A DNA stretch of 64,000 nt from Flavobacterium soli DSM 19725 (GCF_000422705.1 NZ_AUGO01000008.1:207566-271565); one strand, 5' to 3'. Counted from the first letter of the stretch, positions 8,535 to 18,240 are shown. Numbers and translations: made by a program. The notes: a model not told the origin generated them from the sequence alone.

Positions 8535-9743
8535 ATGAAAAGAAGAAGCAAATTATATGTATTGATTGTTGCAACATCGATAGTGATGGGGTGCAAATCC
8601 AATAAAACAGTTACAACCAATTCTAATTTGGAAGTTCCAACAGAGTTAAAATGGTCGGAAAGAATGGCTTTAACCTTGATGAAGCAACATCCAAATGCTT
8701 ACGAGATTGATCATAAAACCCAACCAAAATGGGATTATGTTCACGGATTGGTCATGACTTCTTTTGAGAAATTATACGAAGAAACCAAAAAGCAAGCCTA
8801 TTATGATTATCTAAAAGGATATTATGATGCCACGATTCAGCCCGACGGAAGTATCCCAACCTATAAATTAGAGAATTACAATATTGACATGTTGGCGTCA
8901 GGAAATGCACTTTTTTATATGTATGACACGACAAAGGAAGAAAAATATTTGAAGGCTTTAAAGTTACTCCGAAGCCAGCTGGAAAAGCATCCTCGAACTT
9001 CTGAAAAGGGTTTTTGGCACAAGAAAGTCTATCCAAACCAAATGTGGCTGGATGGTTTGTATATGGGTTCGCCTTTTTATGCACATTACACGGTAAAATT
9101 TGAAAACGGAATAAATCTGGACGATGTTGCACTTCAATTTGAACAGATCCAGAAGCATTTGTTGGATGCCAAAACAGGACTTTTATACCACGGTTGGGAC
9201 GAAAGTAAGGAAATGGCTTGGGCCAATAAGCAAACAGGAACTTCACCGAATTTTTGGTCAAGATCGTTGGGTTGGTATGCCATGGCTTTGGTCGATGTGT
9301 TGGACTATATGCCAGAAAATCATCCGAAACACAAAGAATTGGTTGTTTATTTGAACCAATTGGCGGAAGCCTTGAAAAAACAGCAACACGCTTCAGGACT
9401 TTGGTACCAAGTTACAGATCAGGGAAATAGAGAAGGAAATTACTTGGAAGCATCGGGAACGGCCATGTTTGCTTATTCTTTCGCGAAAGGAGCAAATAAA
9501 GGCTATTTACCAAAAGAATATAAAAAAGTAGCCGAAAAGGCATTCGACGGATTGACAAGGGATTTAGTGAAAATAGCTCCCGAAGGTTATGTTATTATTA
9601 CAGAAGCTTGTGCTGTTGCAGGTTTGGGAGGAAAACCCTATCGCGATGGATCTTATGAATATTATGTAAACGAACGGAAGCAAGATAATGATCCAAAAGC
9701 AACTGGGCCGTTTATCTTAGCAGCTTTAGAATTAAATAAATAA
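8535..9743 (+). CDS. Unsaturated rhamnogalacturonyl hydrolase, GH105, lipoprotein
   Basis: The ATG at 8535 is chosen because it lies one base after the previous stop and starts a signal peptide with lipobox VMGC (Cys20); an in-frame ATG at 8514 would overlap the upstream gene and bury the lipobox. The mature protein is an (alpha/alpha)6 barrel of the YteR/YesR type. MWLDGLYMG (170-178) carries the general acid Asp173, and WDYVHGL lies near 66-72. GH105 enzymes hydrate the double bond of the 4,5-unsaturated uronic acid left by pectin or rhamnogalacturonan lyases and so release the terminal sugar. It therefore acts after the PL1 and PL10 enzymes encoded next to it. Substrate (rhamnogalacturonan or homogalacturonan oligomers) is not resolved. 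Confidence 0.92.
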   Translation: MKRRSKLYVLIVATSIVMGCKSNKTVTTNSNLEVPTELKWSERMALTLMKQHPNAYEIDHKTQPKWDYVHGLVMTSFEKLYEETKKQAYYDYLKGYYDATIQPDGSIPTYKLENYNIDMLASGNALFYMYDTTKEEKYLKALKLLRSQLEKHPRTSEKGFWHKKVYPNQMWLDGLYMGSPFYAHYTVKFENGINLDDVALQFEQIQKHLLDAKTGLLYHGWDESKEMAWANKQTGTSPNFWSRSLGWYAMALVDVLDYMPENHPKHKELVVYLNQLAEALKKQQHASGLWYQVTDQGNREGNYLEASGTAMFAYSFAKGANKGYLPKEYKKVAEKAFDGLTRDLVKIAPEGYVIITEACAVAGLGGKPYRDGSYEYYVNERKQDNDPKATGPFILAALELNK

Positions 9744-9752
9744 GCAATCCAG

Positions 9753-11753
9753 ATGCAAAAAACAATTGTACTTTTTCTCTTGCTTGTTGTTTTTTCAAAG
9801 GGTCAAGCCCAAATTTTGAAAACTTCTTGGAAAGATATTGTCAATAAAATGGATGAGGCTTGGTTTCAATCTAAAGAAGCCGAGGAAATAGCCCAAAATG
9901 TTTTGTTGTACCAGCGGGATATTGGAGGTTGGCCTAAAAATATCCAAATGCAGGAACCGCTTTCTGAAAAGGAAAAGTCGGATTTGGTAGCCTTAAAATC
10001 CAGTTCAAAAGGATGTACGATTGACAATGGTGCTACCATTTTGGAGATGCTTTTTTTATCCAAAATCTATAAGCAAAATCCAAAGGAAGAATATAAAAAC
10101 GCATTCTTGAAAGGATTGGATTATTTGTTGATGGCACAATATGAAAACGGTGGATGGCCTCAATTTTATCCGTTAGAAAAAAAATATTCTTCACACATTA
10201 CCTACAATGATGATGCTATGGCAAATGTGATGCCTATCTTGAAGGAAATAAAAGATAAGACGGATCATTTTTCAATCCAACCTTCGCAAGAAATCAGAGA
10301 AAAAGCAAGCCGGGCATTTGATAAAGGAATTGATTGCATTTTGAAAACCCAGTACCGACAAAGAGGCGTTTTGACAAGCTGGTGTGCTCAACATGATGAA
10401 TTTACGTTATTACCAGCCGATGCACGAAGTTTTGAATTGGCTTCCTTGAGTGGTTATGAGTCGGCAAAAATTGTATTGCTTTTGATGGATATCAAAAAGC
10501 CTTCGCGTGAGGTGATAACATCCGTAAACAGTGTCGTTGACTGGTTTGAAAAAACTAAAATCACGAATTTAAGAGAAGAGCGGATTTATGATGAGAAGGG
10601 CAAGATGATTGATAAAAAGATGGTTCCTGCTGAAAATGCCGAACCAATTTGGGCTCGTTTTATGGAATTGGAAAACAACAAACCATTTTTTTGTGACCGT
10701 GACGGAATCAAGAAAGATTCTATTTCTCAGATTGGTATCGAAAGAAGAGTGGGATATGCTTGGTACAGCTCAGCTCCACAAAAGGTTTTAGATAAATTTG
10801 AAAAATGGAGCAAGCAAAATTTTATCAAAAAGCCGGTTGATGAAAACTATGTAACCGTTGCCCAAGATGGTTCTGGCGATTATACTTCGATTCAGGAAGC
10901 TATCAATCAGGCAAAGGCTTTTCCATATGAAAAGATTACGATTTTCATCAAAAATGGGATTTATAAAGAGAAAATAAAAATCCACGAGTGGAACACCAAC
11001 CTGCAGTTAATCGGCGAAAGCCAAGAAAAAACAATTATCACATTTGATGACTATTTTGGCAAAATGGGTTTGGGCAGAAACAGCACTTTTTATACCTATA
11101 CTTTGATGGTTGATGCTGATGATGTGGTGTTGCAAAACCTTACCATTGAAAATGCTGCTGGAGAAGTTGGTCAGGCTGTGGCACTTTCGGTAACTTCAAA
11201 TAGGGTGGCGGTTATAAATTGCAAACTACTTGGAAATCAAGATACTTTGTATGCAACAGGAACTGGAAAACAATATTTTAAAAATTGCTACATCGAAGGT
11301 ACAACCGATTTTATCTTCGGAAGTGCAACTGCATTTTTTGAAAATTGCGAGATTCACAGCAAAAAAGATTCCTTTATAACGGCGTCTTCCACTCCGAAAG
11401 ATAGCAGTTTTGGTTATGTTTTCACTAATTGCAAATTAACAGCCGCCGATGATATTTCTAAAGTATATCTAGGACGACCTTGGAGAATTTATGCTAAAAC
11501 AGTATTTCTGAATTGCAATTTAGGAAATCATATTTTGCCTGAAGGATGGCACAATTGGTCGAAGCCAGAAGCTGAAAAGACTACTTTTTATGCTGAATTT
11601 AAAAATAATGGTGAAGGTTCAAAAACGCAATCACGGGTAAAATGGTCTTCTCAGCTTTCAAAAAAGGAAGCAAAAAAATATACGATAGAAAATATTCTAA
11701 AACAATCACAGCCTGATTCAAAAAAACATTGGTATGAAATGAGCATGCCCTAA
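9753..11753 (+). CDS. Bifunctional pectate lyase (PL10) - pectinesterase (CE8)
   Basis: This 666-residue secreted protein (signal peptide to about Ala19) joins two enzymes. Residues about 25-350 are a PL10 pectate lyase with LLYQRDIGGWPKN (51-63), ENGGWPQFYP (131-140), ITYNDDAM (149-156) and the DARSFELASLSG stretch (223-234). Residues about 365-650 are a CE8 pectin methylesterase with GNQDTLY (494-500), TTDFIFG (517-523; catalytic Asp519) and YLGRPW (572-577). The fusion would de-esterify homogalacturonan and cleave the product on one polypeptide. No T9SS domain follows, so unlike the PL1 enzyme it may stay in the periplasm. It is the fourth gene of the operon, nine bases behind the GH105 gene. 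Confidence 0.93.
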   Translation: MQKTIVLFLLLVVFSKGQAQILKTSWKDIVNKMDEAWFQSKEAEEIAQNVLLYQRDIGGWPKNIQMQEPLSEKEKSDLVALKSSSKGCTIDNGATILEMLFLSKIYKQNPKEEYKNAFLKGLDYLLMAQYENGGWPQFYPLEKKYSSHITYNDDAMANVMPILKEIKDKTDHFSIQPSQEIREKASRAFDKGIDCILKTQYRQRGVLTSWCAQHDEFTLLPADARSFELASLSGYESAKIVLLLMDIKKPSREVITSVNSVVDWFEKTKITNLREERIYDEKGKMIDKKMVPAENAEPIWARFMELENNKPFFCDRDGIKKDSISQIGIERRVGYAWYSSAPQKVLDKFEKWSKQNFIKKPVDENYVTVAQDGSGDYTSIQEAINQAKAFPYEKITIFIKNGIYKEKIKIHEWNTNLQLIGESQEKTIITFDDYFGKMGLGRNSTFYTYTLMVDADDVVLQNLTIENAAGEVGQAVALSVTSNRVAVINCKLLGNQDTLYATGTGKQYFKNCYIEGTTDFIFGSATAFFENCEIHSKKDSFITASSTPKDSSFGYVFTNCKLTAADDISKVYLGRPWRIYAKTVFLNCNLGNHILPEGWHNWSKPEAEKTTFYAEFKNNGEGSKTQSRVKWSSQLSKKEAKKYTIENILKQSQPDSKKHWYEMSMP

Positions 11754-11755
11754 AA

Positions 11756-11794
11756 TTGGTCGCAAAAACCAATGAAGATATGTGAATTACATAT
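11756..11794. promoter_or_regulatory. Two short inverted repeats before the CE12 gene
   Basis: The 71-base gap, the widest in the operon, holds TTGGT-N7-ACCAA (11756-11772) and ATATGT-N5-ACATAT (11778-11794). They may be a protein-binding site or weak mRNA hairpins. They differ from the TGTAAT palindrome of the main promoters. Confidence 0.3.
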
Positions 11795-11824
11795 GACCGA
11801 TAAAAAAACAATAAACAGCTACAT

Positions 11825-12586
11825 ATGAAAATTTATAAGACTTTATTTTTAGTTTTAATTTTGGCTTTTGGATGTAAGAGTGCCCAAACAGTAGATGGAA
11901 ATTCTCCAGTTGTGATTTACACCATCGGAGATTCGACTATGGCAAACAAACCAAATCCTAATGAAAATCCAGAACGTGGCTGGGTTCAGGTTCTAAGTCC
12001 GTTTTTCAACGAAAAAGTAACAATTAAAAACCACGCGGTAAACGGAAGAAGTACCAGAAGTTTTAGGGATTTGAAGCATTGGCAACCGGTTTTAGACTCG
12101 TTGCAACCTGGAAATTATGTCTTTATTCAATTTGGCCATAACGATGGGAAAGATACCGATCCCACACGTTATACCAATCCGCAAACTTCTTACCGACACA
12201 ATCTAATGCGTTATGTGGAGGAAACTCGTGCAAAAGGAGCGATCCCAATTTTGTTTTCATCAATTGCCAGAAGAAAATTCAATGAGCAAGGTGTTTTATT
12301 GGATTCCCACGGAAATTATACTTTGCAGGCACGTCTGGTAGCTCAAGAAATGAACGTTCCTTTCTTTGATATGCAATATTATACCGAACTTTTGGAAGAA
12401 TCCTATGGAGTTGAAGGTTCCAAGAAACTGCATCTGCATTTTGCTCCAAATGAAAATAGTTATATCCCAAAAGGAATAGAGGACAATACGCATTTATCGG
12501 TTTTAGGAGCTACTGAAATTTCTAAGATTTTTGTAAATGAATTGAAAAGACAGAAACATCCTTTGGCAAAGTATGTTAAGGAGTAA
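11825..12586 (+). CDS. Rhamnogalacturonan acetylesterase, CE12 (SGNH/GDSL), lipoprotein
   Basis: The lipobox AFGC (Cys17) marks an outer-membrane lipoprotein. The SGNH blocks are clear: IGDST (Ser37), the AVNGRSTRS block near 71-79, FGHND (His105, Asn106) and DNTHLS (Asp220, His223). CE12 enzymes remove acetyl groups from the rhamnogalacturonan I backbone, which exposes it to lyases and hydrolases. It is the last gene of the pectin operon and is convergent with mnmE, with only 40 bases between. The length of 253 residues is normal for the family. Confidence 0.9.
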   Translation: MKIYKTLFLVLILAFGCKSAQTVDGNSPVVIYTIGDSTMANKPNPNENPERGWVQVLSPFFNEKVTIKNHAVNGRSTRSFRDLKHWQPVLDSLQPGNYVFIQFGHNDGKDTDPTRYTNPQTSYRHNLMRYVEETRAKGAIPILFSSIARRKFNEQGVLLDSHGNYTLQARLVAQEMNVPFFDMQYYTELLEESYGVEGSKKLHLHFAPNENSYIPKGIEDNTHLSVLGATEISKIFVNELKRQKHPLAKYVKE

Positions 12587-12626
12587 GAATTTCTTAAATT
12601 TTGATAATTTCAGATAAAAGTTAGAA

Positions 12627-14027
12627 TTACTTCCCGATGCAAAAATTCGCAAAAATATTTCCCAACAATTCATCATTGGTAACTTCTCCTGTGATGTTTC
12701 CAAAATGATACAACGCTTCCCGAATATCAATAGCCATCAAGTCACTTGGTAAATTGGTTTGTAAGCCATAATTTACTTTTTGAATTTCTTCCAAAGCTTT
12801 CAATAACGAATCGTAATGTCTTGTATTTGTGATGATTGTTTCATTATTTCGCAAAGCACCCGTGTTCACAAACGAAAGTAATTGCTTTTTTAAATCCTCA
12901 ATTCCAGCATTGTTTTTGGCAGAAATCAATTCGAGTTTCACGTTTAATGGTTCAAGTTGTTTTTTGATATTTTGAACCTCGTTTTCCGATAGCAAATCAA
13001 CTTTATTAATAACAACAACCAAGGGTTTTAAAGGAAACTGATTCTTTATTTTTTCGATTTCTATGATGTATTCAGAGCTTTGAACTTTAAACTTTAAACT
13101 GTCAAATAAATAAAGGACAACCTGTGCTTGCTCAATTTTTTCAAAAGTTTTTTTGATTCCAATGCTTTCCACCACATCTTTAGTTTCGCGAATTCCGGCC
13201 GTATCAATAAAGCGGAAACTCATGCCATCAATTATCAGTTCATCTTCAATCGTGTCGCGAGTCGTTCCTGCAATATCCGAAACAATGGCTCGTTCCTCGT
13301 TTAATAAAGCGTTTAAAAGTGTCGATTTTCCAACATTTGGTTCGCCAACAATGGCAACTGGAATTCCGTTTTTGATAACATTTCCAACGGCAAACGAATC
13401 GATAAGACGTTTCAGGACAAATTCAATTCGGCTTAAAAGTTCATAGAATTGAGTTCTATCAGCAAATTCTACATCTTCTTCGGCAAAGTCTAATTCGAGT
13501 TCAATCAGTGATGCAAAATTCAACAATTCCTCACGCAATTTGGCAATTTCATTACTAAAGCCACCACGCATTTGCTGCATGGCAATTTGATGCGAAGCTT
13601 CGTTATCAGAATTGATCAAATCAGCAACAGCTTCGGCTTGAGAAAGATCTAATTTGCCGTTTAGAAAGGCTCTCAAAGTAAACTCTCCCGCTTGAGCCAT
13701 TCGGCAACCTTTTCGCAATAATAATTGTATAATTTGCTGCTGGATATAGGTCGATCCATGACAAGAAATTTCAATCGTGTTTTCGCCCGTATAGGAATTC
13801 GGCCCTTTAAAAACTGAAACCAAAACTTGGTCAAGCACTTTTTCTCCTTCCACTATATGTCCCAAATGAATGGTATGGGTTTTCTGTTTGGCAAGATTTT
13901 TTCCTGAAACCGACTGGAAAACGCTAGCTCCAATATTGATAGCATTTTCACCCGAAATACGAATAACAGCAATCGCTCCCGCTCCAGAAGGTGTTGCCAA
14001 TGCCACGATAGAATCCTGATTGATCAT
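12627..14027 (-). CDS. mnmE: tRNA uridine-5-carboxymethylaminomethyl modification GTPase MnmE
   Basis: MnmE acts with MnmG to place the (carboxymethyl)aminomethyl group at U34 of some tRNAs. The N-terminal tetrahydrofolate-binding domain starts DSIVALATPSGAGAIAVIRISG. The GTPase domain shows GEPNVGKS (228-235), DIAGTTRD (251-258), DTAG (275-278) and NKVD (341-344), and the protein ends in the signature CIGK. The 466-residue length is normal. Between G3 and G4 there is a stretch LKFKVQSSEY (about 311-320) that reads like the translation of an A+T-rich repeat common between flavobacterial genes. Confidence 0.97.
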   Translation of the reverse strand: MINQDSIVALATPSGAGAIAVIRISGENAINIGASVFQSVSGKNLAKQKTHTIHLGHIVEGEKVLDQVLVSVFKGPNSYTGENTIEISCHGSTYIQQQIIQLLLRKGCRMAQAGEFTLRAFLNGKLDLSQAEAVADLINSDNEASHQIAMQQMRGGFSNEIAKLREELLNFASLIELELDFAEEDVEFADRTQFYELLSRIEFVLKRLIDSFAVGNVIKNGIPVAIVGEPNVGKSTLLNALLNEERAIVSDIAGTTRDTIEDELIIDGMSFRFIDTAGIRETKDVVESIGIKKTFEKIEQAQVVLYLFDSLKFKVQSSEYIIEIEKIKNQFPLKPLVVVINKVDLLSENEVQNIKKQLEPLNVKLELISAKNNAGIEDLKKQLLSFVNTGALRNNETIITNTRHYDSLLKALEEIQKVNYGLQTNLPSDLMAIDIREALYHFGNITGEVTNDELLGNIFANFCIGK

Positions 14028-14044
14028 AAAAAAAATATTTTGTG

Positions 14045-14052
14045 CAAAAGTA
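14045..14052 (-). promoter_or_regulatory. Likely -7 box of mnmE
   Basis: TACTTTTG on the minus strand fits TAnnTTTG and sits 17 bases before the mnmE ATG. No clear -33 element was found. Confidence 0.4.
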
Positions 14053-14242
14053 ATTAAAAAGGAATTAATGATCGGGATGATTTAAAGATCGAAAGATCCC
14101 TTGTGAGGATATTGAGTCTTTCAGTCATATAGCTTTTTTTTAAATCATTTTTTCGTTAAATATATGTAAAACTGATAATTGTCATACTAATAACTTGAAT
14201 GTTTTCGTAACTTTAGATTGTTAATTAACAACCGCAATCGCT

Positions 14243-15082
14243 ATGAGAAAGATATTGTTTCCCACAGATTTTTCAGAAACTTCAAACAATGCCTTCGTTT
14301 ATGCTTTGAAACTCGCCGAGAACATTGGAGCTGAATTGATTACACTTCATGTTTATGAACTGCCAATTATCGATATGAGTTATACGGATATCCCTGTTTA
14401 TCAGGCAGAAGTTTATGAAAGCTTGGAGCTGAACAACTTTGAAAACTTCAAGGATCAGATTCCAATGTTAAGAAAAATCGCTGAAAAACATAAATTGGAA
14501 CACATTAAAATCAGCAATGTGATGTTGCAGGGTGACTTGGTTGCCAATATCATCCAAACAGTGAAAGATGAGTTTATAGACTATGTCGTAATGGGGACTG
14601 GTGGTGCATCAGGTTTGAAGGAGTTTTTCATTGGCTCTACAACGGCAAGTGTTATGACAGGAACAAAAGCATTAGTGTTGGGTGTTCCTGCAAATTCTGA
14701 ATATGAACCGATAAAGAAAATTGGCTTTACGACACAATTCACTATCGAAGAATTGGATGCTTTGCGTAAATTAATTCCGCTTGCAAAAGGTTTTAAAGCA
14801 GATATTGAATGCCTGTTTGTAAAGAACAGCGAAAACGAGGTTAATGAAGTAATCATTGCCGATTGGAAAGTGATTTTCAAGGAAGAAAAAGTGACGTTTC
14901 ATATTATCGAAAGTAAAGATGTAGAAGACACTATTGTAGATTTTGTAAACCTTTACAGAATTAATATTTTAGCTATGCTCAACCAAAAAAGAAGCTTCTG
15001 GGAAGGTCTTTTCCATACCAGTTTAACCAAGAAAATGGCCTTTCATCTCAAGATTCCGTTATTGGCACTTCATAATGATTAG
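14243..15082 (+). CDS. Universal stress protein, two tandem UspA-like domains
   Basis: The 279-residue cytoplasmic protein starts MRKILFPTDFSETSNNAFVYALKLA, typical of the UspA fold. The first domain (1-~150) keeps the nucleotide-binding stretch VMGTGGASGLKEFFIGSTT; the second (~155-279) ends in SFWEGLFHTSLTKKMAFHLKIPLLAL and is more degenerate. The tandem-domain form is common in Bacteroidetes. It stands alone, with its own upstream gap of about 215 bases, and is convergent with dnaN. Its specific stress is not indicated. Confidence 0.85.
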   Translation: MRKILFPTDFSETSNNAFVYALKLAENIGAELITLHVYELPIIDMSYTDIPVYQAEVYESLELNNFENFKDQIPMLRKIAEKHKLEHIKISNVMLQGDLVANIIQTVKDEFIDYVVMGTGGASGLKEFFIGSTTASVMTGTKALVLGVPANSEYEPIKKIGFTTQFTIEELDALRKLIPLAKGFKADIECLFVKNSENEVNEVIIADWKVIFKEEKVTFHIIESKDVEDTIVDFVNLYRINILAMLNQKRSFWEGLFHTSLTKKMAFHLKIPLLALHND

Positions 15083-15139
15083 TTAATTTTGGCTTTCGCC
15101 AAATAATTGCTGCATCTTTAAAAATAGTATTCTAAAAGC

Positions 15140-15174
15140 AAAAAACCGTAACTCAAATTGAATTACGGTTTTTT
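15140..15174. terminator. Bidirectional rho-independent terminator
   Basis: AAAAAACCGTAA (15140-15151) pairs perfectly with TTACGGTTTTTT (15163-15174) around an 11-base loop. It lies between the convergent stress-protein and dnaN genes and can serve both. Confidence 0.85.
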
Positions 15175-15207
15175 AAATATAAAAAATGGTTGGTTGATTA
15201 GCGAATT

Positions 15208-16326
15208 TTAGTTGTTCAGCATTACAGGCATCACAAGCATTGTAACGGTTTCACCATCTTCAAGTCCATCAACAGGAGTCAAAATACCAGCTCTGTTAGG
15301 TAATGACATTTCCAATTGAATTTCATCCGATTGAAGGTTAGTAAGCATTTCGGTAAGGAAACGTGAGTTGAAACCAATTTGCATATCGTCTCCTTGATAA
15401 TCACAAGTCAAACGTTCTTCTGCCTTGTTTGAGTAATCTATATCTTCGGCAGAAATATTCAATTCTGCACCAGCAATTTTCAAACGGATTTGGTGTGTAG
15501 TCTTGTTTGAGAAAATCGCAACACGACGAACAGAACTCAAAAATTGAGCACGGTTAATCAATAATTTGTTTGGATTTTCTTTCGGAATTACCGCTTCATA
15601 GTTTGGATATTTTCCATCAATCAAGCGACACATCAAGATATAATTATCGAATGAAAAAGTAGCATTCGAATCGTTGTATTCAATTTTTACTTCAGCATCA
15701 GATGCACCTAAAATACTTTTCAAGATATTTAAAGGTTTCTTCGGCATAATAAAATCAGCAACCTGAGAAGCTTTCACATCTGTTCTTGCATATTTTACCA
15801 ATTTATGAGCATCTGTTGCCACGAAAGTCAAACCTTCTGGAGAAAACTGGAAGAAAACGCCAGACATAACGGGTCTCAAATCATCATTTCCTGCAGCGAA
15901 AATCGTTTTGCTAACGGCAGTCGCCAAAACATCAGCAGGAACCAAAGTCGTAGAAGGATCGTCCAAGCTTACAGATTTTGGAAATTCGTCTCCTGGAGCA
16001 TACGCCAAGGCATATTTACCAGAATTAGAGCTGATTTCGATGGTGTTATTATCTTCAACGGTAAAAGTTAGAGGCTGTTCTGGAAAAGTTTTAAGGATTT
16101 CCAAAAGCAATTTTGCAGGAACGGCAACGCTTCCTTTGCTTGTAGAATCAATCTCAAGTGTGGCTGACATTGTTGTTTCTAAATCGGATGCAGAAACAGT
16201 CAATAAATTATTGTCTAATTCAAAAAGGAAATTATCCAGGATAGGCAAGGTATTGTTGCTATTAATAACGCTACCTAAAACCTGTAATTGTTTTAATAAG
16301 TACGAACTCGATACTATAAACTTCAT
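15208..16326 (-). CDS. dnaN: DNA polymerase III beta sliding clamp
   Basis: The start is set at the ATG at 16326 (MKFIVSSSYLLKQLQVLGSV), the usual N-terminus of the clamp; an upstream in-frame start at 16350 only adds MFDLKKMT. The 372-residue protein has the three-fold DnaN repeat, with the typical blocks LPILDNFLF, AGNDDLRPVMSGV and the C-terminal LVMPVML that lines the protein-binding cleft. It encircles DNA and tethers polymerases, including the translesion polymerases encoded near 55-59 kb if these have clamp-binding motifs. It is not next to dnaA here, as is common in Bacteroidetes. Confidence 0.97.
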   Translation of the reverse strand: MKFIVSSSYLLKQLQVLGSVINSNNTLPILDNFLFELDNNLLTVSASDLETTMSATLEIDSTSKGSVAVPAKLLLEILKTFPEQPLTFTVEDNNTIEISSNSGKYALAYAPGDEFPKSVSLDDPSTTLVPADVLATAVSKTIFAAGNDDLRPVMSGVFFQFSPEGLTFVATDAHKLVKYARTDVKASQVADFIMPKKPLNILKSILGASDAEVKIEYNDSNATFSFDNYILMCRLIDGKYPNYEAVIPKENPNKLLINRAQFLSSVRRVAIFSNKTTHQIRLKIAGAELNISAEDIDYSNKAEERLTCDYQGDDMQIGFNSRFLTEMLTNLQSDEIQLEMSLPNRAGILTPVDGLEDGETVTMLVMPVMLNN

Positions 16327-16381
16327 TGTCATTTTTTTTAAATCAAACACTTTTTGTGGAGTGTATTGTTTTTATGTTCCA

Positions 16382-16389
16382 CAAATATA
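16382..16389 (-). promoter_or_regulatory. Likely -7 box of dnaN
   Basis: TATATTTG on the minus strand fits TAnnTTTG exactly, 55 bases before the chosen ATG. A TTTG lies 24 bases further upstream, slightly beyond the usual spacing. Confidence 0.45.
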
Positions 16390-16575
16390 TCTTAAAGAAT
16401 CAAATATTGGAAACAAATTTATTAACATTTATTCTTTATAAATTTCAAAAGACAAATTCTAAAATCCAAATAAATTCCAATTGTTTAAATTTCAAAAACT
16501 TAAATGTGAAATTTTGGAAATTATTTCTTCACAAAATAGGTTTTGTTATTTGTGTTTTGTCTTTTGGGATTTCCC

Positions 16576-18240
16576 TTAGCTGTATTTTTTCTTTCTCAAA
16601 AAGGTAAAAACTAAACCAAAAATCCCTAACAAAATAATTGGTAATCCGACAGTTATAATTTGTGAGAAGGTATAATTATCGGCAACTTTTTGATCGTCCA
16701 GCAAAGGCAATTCGATATTTTTGCTTCGGATGTTGATAAGTCCGTTATCATCCAAAAGATAATTCACGCAATTCATCATAAAATCTTTGTTGCCATATAC
16801 CTGCTGTGTCCATTGATCTAAACCATTTACGAGCGGTTTTTTGTTGACATAATTGTAGTTTACGATGTCGCCATCAGCAATCACAATCATCTTGTTTGGA
16901 ACTCCATCGTCAGCAGGTTTTGGAATTGAAAAAGGTTTTACTCTATTTTTGAATGCAGATGTAAAATTTCCTTCCAATAAGGCTCCCGTAATTTGATTCC
17001 CACTATTAAAAACAGATTCATCAAGCTCTTGCATAAACTGGTTTAAACCCACCAAAACAGGTGTTCCAACTACTCTCGATTGTGGAGAGGTTTTCAATAA
17101 AACGGTTTTCTTGATGTTGTTTTTTAAGGTATCAATCTGGTTGGCAAATTCCATTTTTACCAAATTGATATTTTTATTAATTGGATGGTTTTCTTCCGAT
17201 TTTAAAATAGGAGAATACAACCAATCGATAGGAAAATCAGCACCTTCGGCAGATTTGGCAGTAATGGGTGTCGACAATAAATCCTGAACCAATCGAGGAT
17301 TGATTCGGACGCCATATTTAAAGAACATATCATCGATATTCAGATTATTGGCTGTAGCCAAACTCATCTGTTCCTCATTTTGAAGATGATCGAGGTCAAT
17401 ATTTACTTGATCAATCAGCCAGATGGTTTTCCCACCGTTCATGATATATTGATCCAAAATGTATTTTTCTTCATCAGAAAAAGCTTCGGTTGGTTTGGCA
17501 ATTATCGCGGCATCAAAACGTTTCAAATTTTCCAAAACTTTTGGCAAATCATTTTTTAAAGAGTCAAGATTGAATTCGCCTAAAGCGTAATATTCTTTCG
17601 TACTCAATAGAAAATCAGCCAGATATTTGTCCTGCATTTCGCCATTTCCTTTCAGGATGGCAATTTTTTTCTTTGCGGTATTGGTCAGTTTTGTGATGGC
17701 ATCTGTGAAAGCAAATTCCAATAATTGGACCGATTGGTTGATGTTTTGATCCGGTTTGTTTCCAAAATTATTCACTAGTAAAGGCACAGCCACTGATTTT
17801 TGTCCGACGTTTGCAATTGCCCAAGGAAATATTGGCGTAAGCGATTTTTTTCCCTTTACATTCTGGTTGATATTCGTTGGTGTCAATCCGATGCTCATTA
17901 ATTCAGTCGTGTACTGTTCGGCAGTTGCTGCATCAGCAAGTGGATCGTTGAAATTAAAAATAATATTTTCGTTGTAAGCCTTAAATTCTTCTAGTATTTG
18001 ACGAGTTTCGCTTTGCAAACGCTTGAATTGGGCTGGAAATTCTCCTTCTAGAAAAACATCAATTATAAGAGGATCTTTGACGTTTTTCAAAGTGTTTAAA
18101 GTGGTTTCCGACAAGGTGTATCGATTGTCAGAAGTAAGGTCGAAACGCTTGAAAAACTGATTTCCGAGAATATTCAGGATTACAATAATTACAACGGTAA
18201 TCAGCAGTTTTTTGATGTTATTTTTTGTATAGCTGGTCAT
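16576..18240 (-). CDS. gldG: Gliding-associated putative ABC transporter substrate-binding component GldG
   Basis: The 554-residue protein has an N-terminal membrane segment (LLITVVIIVILNILGN), a long periplasmic part starting with the GldG/DUF4350-like block RYTLSETTLNTLKNVKDPLIIDVFLEGEFP, and a C-terminal membrane segment before the basic tail FLRKKKYS. In Flavobacterium johnsoniae, GldG works with GldF and the ATPase GldA in a transporter linked to gliding motility, although some gliding species lack it. The start codon overlaps the gldF stop by one base, so the two are co-translated. gldA is not in the window. Confidence 0.92.
   Translation of the reverse strand: MTSYTKNNIKKLLITVVIIVILNILGNQFFKRFDLTSDNRYTLSETTLNTLKNVKDPLIIDVFLEGEFPAQFKRLQSETRQILEEFKAYNENIIFNFNDPLADAATAEQYTTELMSIGLTPTNINQNVKGKKSLTPIFPWAIANVGQKSVAVPLLVNNFGNKPDQNINQSVQLLEFAFTDAITKLTNTAKKKIAILKGNGEMQDKYLADFLLSTKEYYALGEFNLDSLKNDLPKVLENLKRFDAAIIAKPTEAFSDEEKYILDQYIMNGGKTIWLIDQVNIDLDHLQNEEQMSLATANNLNIDDMFFKYGVRINPRLVQDLLSTPITAKSAEGADFPIDWLYSPILKSEENHPINKNINLVKMEFANQIDTLKNNIKKTVLLKTSPQSRVVGTPVLVGLNQFMQELDESVFNSGNQITGALLEGNFTSAFKNRVKPFSIPKPADDGVPNKMIVIADGDIVNYNYVNKKPLVNGLDQWTQQVYGNKDFMMNCVNYLLDDNGLINIRSKNIELPLLDDQKVADNYTFSQIITVGLPIILLGIFGLVFTFLRKKKYS

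Noticed and set aside
8752..9261. 169-codon minus-strand frame inside the GH105 gene
   Set aside because: Shadow frame; the plus-strand gene has the GH105 catalytic motif and operon context.
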